Shown here one piece after another: positions 58,657-64,000 of a DNA stretch of 64,000 nucleotides (its first letter is position 1; each line of letters starts with the position of its first letter). Origin of the DNA: Glebionis coronaria (Eukaryota > Streptophyta > Magnoliopsida > Asterales > Asteraceae); contig CM046878.1 in the NCBI GenBank assembly GCA_025667525.1, forward strand, positions 390,604,974 to 390,668,973, written 5' to 3'. The position numbers and the translations under genes were made by a program. The notes under the pieces were generated by a model. The model had not been told where the DNA came from. It saw only the letters and a list, made by a program, of their open reading frames with translations, and searched no databases.

Positions 58657-58730
58657 TGTCCCCCATGGGACTCGAACCCATGACCTCCTGGTCATGGGTC
58701 AGACGTGTTAACCACCTCACCTAGCTTTCT
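58657..58730 (-). pseudogene. tRNA-Met(CAT)-like sequence inside the LTR of G2
   Basis: On the minus strand there is an A box-like D arm (TAGGTGAGGTGGTTAACACG). An anticodon arm TCTGA/CCAGG has four of five pairs and loop CCCATGA, which would read CAT. A variable AGGTC follows, and a perfect T arm ATGGG/CCCAT with loop TTCGAGT. The 3' acceptor half GGGGGAC has no matching 5' half (AGAAAGC), and position 33 is C instead of T. It therefore looks like a tRNA-derived pseudogene or SINE-like remnant rather than a working tRNA gene. Confidence 0.5.
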
Positions 58731-59378
58731 GTTTTGGTTATTAGTCCGTTACATTAATTAATATAGTCATTTTAATTGTGGTCTGTCAGCTTTTAGATTA
58801 AGTATATTACTAAATTCAATTAATTTAGTTTTTTAAATTAATCATTTAAATAAATTTGGTAAAGTTTAAATAATTAATAAATAAATAAATAAATTTTTAA
58901 AAAAAATGTTTTATCAATTTTTTTTAGAAATTTAATTAGTTAGTAAAAATTAGTTGTTAAATAATAATTAGATTTTAATTAATTTAGATTTTAAATAATA
59001 TGGCTTCATAAACAAAATTTTTAAAATTGTTTTAAATAGATTTTTAAATAGTTTAAATTCTAATAAGTTTAAATAAATAGTTTTAATTTTAATAATTGTT
59101 TTTAGATAAATATTCGGGAACGATTCATGCACTTAGGTTTTAAATTGGTAGAATTAATTTTAGTTTTTAAAACCGAAAACCATTCAAATCAATTGTCCAA
59201 ATCGAAACAAAACGTCTCAAATTCACTCGATCTTCGTGTACAATGAACTTGGTTCACAAACGTGTTTAATTAAATCCGTCTTTGGTAATTTTAGTCTATT
59301 ACTTTTTCCTAAAGGTAATTTTCTAATTTATCCTATAACGTATCTAATTATCACATATACTATCCACTCAACACATCA

Positions 59379-60037
59379 AAAATTTTGGCGCCGCTGCCGG
59401 GGATCTTGTGTACGATTCGTTTCGTGGAGATTTGTTGATCGTTGATTTGAAGACCCTTTCCGTCCTCAGAAAGTTTTGTTATTTTTCTATTATATAGTAT
59501 GTATCGTTTTTCGTGTTTTTTGTGATTACTATATTGTATTACGTAGAACAATAAATTTACCTACTTCCAAATAAGGCCTTAGTTGGGATTTCATCACCTA
59601 GCTAATGTATTCGAATCCAAAACGAAAAAAAAAAGGTAAAATAGATAAATACTAATAAAAAGTTTGAACTCGATTTATACAAACTATAAGGTGGGTATAA
59701 GGCGACGTGCTATAAAAGGCCGTCTAAGGAAAAAGGTTTTTAAGTGCTTTGTGCCACCTCGTTTCCCCGCTTGCTTGTGCGTATATTGAGAGGGACGACC
59801 GATTATTGGTTTGCCAACTCAAGTAGTATTATATCTTATTTTTGTAGTTTACTTATTGAACCTCGAGACGTTTAGGTTTTCACCTATCATTTCAAAGTCG
59901 ACCGAGGGTAATTTACTTCCATAGTAGTTATCCTTATTCCTTGTTTTTATCGATCATTTTGATTGAGCAATACCAAATAAAATACCAAAAATAATCTTCT
60001 TCTTGTCTAATTTCTTTTCTTCAACCCTCTAAAATTC
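59379..60037 (+). other. PBS and leader of G2
   Basis: TGGCGCCGCTGCCGGGGATC at 59386-59405 is an excellent tRNA-Asp-type primer binding site. The remaining leader has no ORF and no ATTCCGA array. Confidence 0.85.
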
Positions 60038-62077
60038 TTGTCACTTTGGTTTATGCAATTAAGATCTTCTCGACTTTCGATTGATTTTAATAGGCTTGAA
60101 AATATTCCTCGTAGAAATAGAAATCGTCAACAACGAATAGTGGAACCCGAGCTTTCACCTATTGTTGTAGAGATGGCCGATAACCGAACAATGGAGGAAT
60201 TGCTCCGTGCACTCACCGAAGGGTATGGGGAAGCAATCGTTGTGCCGGCTATTTTGGCGGATCATTTTGAGATTAAGACGGGTCTTTTATCGCTCATTCG
60301 TGCCGACCAATTTCGTGGCAATGAGACCGATAACCCGCATTCTCACATTCAGAATTTTCTTCGAATTACCTCGACTCTCAAGTTTAGAGATGTGCCAAAT
60401 GACGCGATTAAGCTCATGCTTTTTCCGTACTCGCTCGAGGGTAATGCTAATATTTGGTATGAGAAAGAACCACCGGGTTCGATCTTGACATGGGATGATT
60501 TAGTGTCTAAGTTCATGAATTATTTCTCTCCACCATCCAAAACAACACACTTTAAGAACGAGATCACTAGATTTGAACAAAAAGTGCATGAATCGTTTAG
60601 GGTTGCTTGGGAAAGGTTTAAAGATTTGTTAAGACAATGTCCACACCACGGTCTCTCAGAATTGCATCAAATCAATACTTTTTATAATGGACTTAATATG
60701 ATTGAACAAGATTCTTTAAACGCCGCCGTGGGTGGTAATCTTTTAAGAAAAACTCCGAGAGACGCGTGGGGTATAATTGAGAATAAGTCTAGAGTGCAAT
60801 ATTCACGAAACACACTGGTTGTTTCCAATGTGAATTCTTCTAATATCGAGATTGCTAGATTGGACTCTAAGATTGATAATTGATTTGCTACATTGTTGAA
60901 TGAGCTTAGGAAGAATCCTCATGGATCGATTAATATGGTTGAGAATTTTTGTGTATCATGTGGTGGAGCACATCCTAATTATGCTTGTTCAACCACAGGG
61001 TTTGATCAAGCTAGTGCTTTTGCCGTGACGGGAACTTATGGCTCCAACGGTCAAGTTCCTCGTCAAAATCATGTTGCTCCACCGGGTTTTCCACCGGTTC
61101 AAAATAGGTACAACAATGGAAATAATGGGAATAATTTTAACCGTGGTAACCAAGGGAATTTTAATCAAGGAAATGGGTTTAATGCTAATCAAAACAATCA
61201 AGGTTTTCAAAGCAATAACCAAAATGATTTGTCAAGCTACATTAAAACGAATGAGGCAAATTTGAAAGCTTTTCAAAATAACATTCAAGGACAAATGGCA
61301 ACTTTGAAGAATGAGTTTCAAAATACGCTTAAGGGGCAAAATAACAAGAATGAGCTTAACCAACAAAGAATTGAACAAAGATTAGAGCAAATTCAAAATC
61401 GTATGCAACAAAGTTTGGAACAAAATCAAAACAAATTGCTTTCGATGTTTGAATCTTTTATGTCCAAACCATCCTCTTCTTCGGGTTGCGTACCTAGTAA
61501 TACCATTCCAAACCCGAGGGGAGAGCTTAAGGCTATCACCACTTATGATAATTTAGAAAGAATGCTTGAGCTTTATGTTCCACCTAAAGAAACTTTTCTT
61601 AATGTCACCAAGGCTACTTTAAATGTGATTAGTACCTCGGATTTCCTTGATTTCTTTCCCAAGAAATATAATGATCCGGGTCAATTCTTGATACCTTGTG
61701 TTTTTTATGAGCTTGGGGAATACAAAGCTCTAGCCGATCTAGGAGCTAGTATTAACGTAATGCCCTTAGCAATTTGGAAAACTCTTGACTATGTACGACT
61801 TATGCCCACTCGAATGATCATTGAGCTCGCTAATGGTACCACCACCCGTCCGGTTGGTATAGCGGAAAATGTCATTGTTAGAGTGGGGGAGTTCGTTTAC
61901 CTTGCCGATTTTGCAATCATTGATTATGAGCCAAATCCTCATGTGCCTATAATTTTAGGACGACCATTTTTGTGCATGGTTGATGTTATAGTTGATATGA
62001 AAGAAGAGGAGCTTAAATTGTGGTATGGGGATAAACATATGATTTCAAACCGGAAAAATTCCAAGATTGGTTTCTAA
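60038..62077 (+). pseudogene. Gag and protease of G2
   Basis: The frame starts at 60038. The Retrotrans_gag domain spans about 60280-60760 (NPHSHIQNFLRI, FPYSLEGNANIWY, LVSKFMNYFSPP, ERFKDLLRQCPHHG). A TGA at 60881 interrupts where the same frame resumes at once (FATLLNE), consistent with a CGA to TGA change. A knuckle CVSCGGAHPNYAC lies near 60950, an N/G/Q-rich segment follows, then a Q-rich coiled coil near 61330-61450. The protease motif ALADLGASINVMPLA lies near 61728 and IILGRPFL near 61950. It ends at 62077, overlapping the next frame. Gag packages RNA and the protease would process it; the copy needs enzymes from elsewhere. Confidence 0.85.
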
Positions 62078-63497
62078 GAAAGTGGAAAGTGTGAAACTTG
62101 TTAAACCTATTAAAAGTAACACAAACAATGAATCTCTCTTGTATAAAGGTGATTTGCCAACTATGGAACCATCATTTTGTGAAGAAGAAAAGTTAATTTC
62201 AAAGAATGATGCTTGTTTTGTTGAATCGTGTTGTAAAATTATCTCGACTCCACACGAGGATGATAGTTCTAAGATTGAAAAGGAAATTGATGATTACCTT
62301 AGTGCGCCTTTTGATGCTAGTGAGTTTGATAATGAGAATTTTGATCCCGAGAGAGATATTGCTTTAATTGAACAATCTTTGAAAGTGGACTCATTTTCAC
62401 TCTCTTCGAAGGATCAAATTGATGATCCTAAGGCACAATCTTCATTTGAAGAGCCTTTGATTCCTAACTCCACACCGAGTGAGGTTAGTGACTATTCATT
62501 CGATAAGTTCGCCGATGAACTTTTTGATCCACTTCCACGGGGAAGTGAAGACGTTTCCGATTTCGAAATCGAGCGTGATTCTCATGTTTTACATACCATT
62601 CTCGAGGAATTCTCCGATGAATTTCCTTCTACTGAGAATGATGATCTTGTATCCGAGTGTGACACACTTGATACTTTGTCGGATATTTCTTGTGATGACA
62701 AGATTGATGACACTTTTGTGACTTACTCAAATCCTCTCTTTGAAGCTTCAATGAATAATAATCCATTGTTTCAAGAGGATTTTGAGAGCATCATACTTCC
62801 TTCGTCTCACAACCTTTGTGATGATGAACATCTCTTGAAGGAGGTTGATGAGTTTCTTTATAAAGACATTACTTCGGAATTTGAGGAAGAGTCTAATGAC
62901 GGTGATGAAGATTCTTGGTTTGATCACCCGATTTATGATGATGATAATATTGACCCGGAGGGAGAAATTACTTTTACTCCAATTATCCTTCCCACTCGCT
63001 TTGATCTTAATGTGCGGGTTTTTCATGCGACTCATTTTGAGTACCATGATCCATTTGTTCACATTCATAAGAGTGATAAGGTCAACAAAGTCATGCAAGT
63101 TGATACAACTAGTGTTGAGACTTTTACCACACCTTTGCCATGTGCTTCATATGATTTTGGATTAGCATGGGGGGACGACACCGTGTTGCCTATTCCTTTC
63201 TCTCCCGAGGACGAGGTATTCGACCCCGGAATCGTTGATTTAGGGAAATCTCGGCCTTTCACCGATGCAATAATTGAAAGATTTTTCAATCATCTTGGTG
63301 CGAGTTTATATCGGGGAGCATGCTTTATCCATATCGTGATTTGTGACCATCATCTCTTTTTAGAGATTTACGTTGGAGTTTTATCCTTTCGTTTGTCATC
63401 CGACAACGAGGATGAGATCTTTGACCCCGGCATCGTGCTTTATGTTGGATTTTATTCCATTATGTCGGTTTTCACCATTTTCCCTAAGGACCAATGA
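62067..63497 (+). CDS. Acidic frame after protease in G2, unknown function
   Basis: 476 codons, overlapping the gag-protease frame by 11 bases in another frame, so a -1-type shift or a deletion joins them. It is very rich in D, E and S and corresponds in position to the acidic linker between protease and RT in Athila pol. RT does not follow. The last 110 residues repeat the word FDPGIV twice about 62 residues apart and contain two hydrophobic stretches (FIHIVIC...LEIYVGVLSF and YVGFYSIMSVFTIF) that could be membrane segments. No known domain recognised. Confidence 0.6.
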   Translation: MVSKKVESVKLVKPIKSNTNNESLLYKGDLPTMEPSFCEEEKLISKNDACFVESCCKIISTPHEDDSSKIEKEIDDYLSAPFDASEFDNENFDPERDIALIEQSLKVDSFSLSSKDQIDDPKAQSSFEEPLIPNSTPSEVSDYSFDKFADELFDPLPRGSEDVSDFEIERDSHVLHTILEEFSDEFPSTENDDLVSECDTLDTLSDISCDDKIDDTFVTYSNPLFEASMNNNPLFQEDFESIILPSSHNLCDDEHLLKEVDEFLYKDITSEFEEESNDGDEDSWFDHPIYDDDNIDPEGEITFTPIILPTRFDLNVRVFHATHFEYHDPFVHIHKSDKVNKVMQVDTTSVETFTTPLPCASYDFGLAWGDDTVLPIPFSPEDEVFDPGIVDLGKSRPFTDAIIERFFNHLGASLYRGACFIHIVICDHHLFLEIYVGVLSFRLSSDNEDEIFDPGIVLYVGFYSIMSVFTIFPKDQ

Positions 63498-64000
63498 ATG
63501 CGGGGATCGAGTCGAGCTCATGACTCGGTTAACAAAAACGAGGTTCCTTGTGGGGGAGTCCCATACATTCTATCTTCTTTATATTTTCTTACACTAATAA
63601 TGCTTGATCTTTCAAGCTCGTGCTCGTGTTTTGTTGTGTTGTTAATCTTAGGTATGACCCTAATCATTGAAGACTCTCGTGTTCGGTTTTTGCCGGTCCA
63701 CTTGATCTTCCATTCTTTGAATGCCAAAAAGGGGAACACTCTCTATCCTTTTATTTTTATCGACTAACGTTTTATCTTGAGGCATAATTAATAAACGGCT
63801 TATAGATTTGCGTGCTCTTTCCATGTTAGGATTTTACATTTGACTCTTCGTGTTTTAGCAAGGGGTGTTACTCTTGAGCTAGGAAACATTGAGGACAATG
63901 TTTGGTTTTAGCATGGGAGAGTCAATCGATATAATCGCTTGCAATTGCTTTTGTCGTGTCCAAACGTAATCGTTTTTCTCGTTTTTCATAAAAATTTAAA
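63498..64000 (+). other. 3' non-coding region of G2
   Basis: The first 40 bases match the post-integrase region of G1 (GGTCGAGTC/ACTCGGTTA words). CATTGAGGACAATGTTT near 63890 matches 43866 in G1, where it precedes a polypurine-like tract. No ORF of note. Confidence 0.75.

Larger units (their letters stand above)
56352..59378 (+). repeat. 5' LTR of G2
   Basis: About 3.0 kb, TGATATGAG...ACACATCA. The first 26 bases form a 9-bp inverted repeat TGATATGAG/CTCATATCA. TATAAAAA at 57325-57332 is the likely promoter, leaving about 2 kb transcribed before the PBS. The 3' LTR cannot be compared. It includes a tRNA-like segment at 58657-58730 and an AT-rich stretch at 58790-59100. No ORF. Confidence 0.75.
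56352..64000 (+). mobile_element. Athila/Tat-like Gypsy element G2, pol-less, cut by the window edge
   Basis: 5' LTR 56352-59378, tRNA-Asp-type PBS at 59386, gag and protease in 60038-62077, an acidic frame to 63497 and then non-coding sequence related to the 3' region of G1. RT, RNase H and integrase are absent, so this is a non-autonomous derivative. The 3' LTR is beyond the window. Confidence 0.85.

Noticed and set aside
58657..58730. Functional tRNA-Met gene
   Set aside because: The acceptor stem does not pair and position 33 is not T; kept only as a tRNA-like pseudogene.

Overview
This window is plant nuclear intergenic DNA made almost entirely of transposable elements. It is AT-rich and I recognise no single-copy host gene. 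The large coiled-coil Gag proteins, the Copia element with an extra third ORF and the Athila-type Gypsy elements resemble families I know from daisy-family (Asteraceae, especially Anthemideae) genomes. That placement is an inference from protein style, not a database match.

Layout. Positions 2-1503 hold a LINE reverse-transcriptase relic. It is cut at 1504 by an old, decayed Ty3/Gypsy element (long LTR 1504-4098, relic gag-pol to 7699). That element is cut by Copia element B (minus strand, LTRs 7700-8092 and 54836-55228). B is cut by Copia element A (plus strand, LTRs 10202-10564 and 49240-49602, TSD ACTTG). A is cut in its 3' non-coding region by an Athila-like Gypsy element, G1 (plus strand, 19764-47204, TSD GTTTC). 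The left LTR of G1 is cut by a non-coding LTR element, D (minus strand, 20172-36087, TSD AGAAA). D is cut by a structurally complete Sirevirus-like Copia element, E (minus strand, 20719-32714, TSD GAAGC). To the right of B the same LTR is followed by the 3' end of a D-like element, C (55229-56351). C is interrupted by a second Athila-like element, G2 (56352 to beyond 64000).

The nesting order agrees with LTR divergence estimated by eye: B about 5-6 %, A about 3 %, G1 below 1 %, D and E no difference seen. E is the newest element and the only one with long clean ORFs: gag, pol and a 1021-aa third ORF. A and G1 keep recognisable protease, integrase, reverse transcriptase and RNase H but carry stops and frameshifts. 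B has gag-like coiled-coil sequence but no pol. D and C have no coding sequence. G2 has gag and protease but no reverse transcriptase or integrase, and its 3' non-coding region follows directly. The window is therefore a mixture of autonomous-type elements and pol-less relatives that would need enzymes in trans.

The most unusual signal is a short motif, ATTCCGA, arrayed in the transcribed 5' leader or LTR of elements from different superfamilies (A and B, Copia; G1, Gypsy; D, non-coding), always in the element's sense direction. E has a different motif of its own, ACGCTGA, scattered through its LTRs, spacers and all three ORFs.
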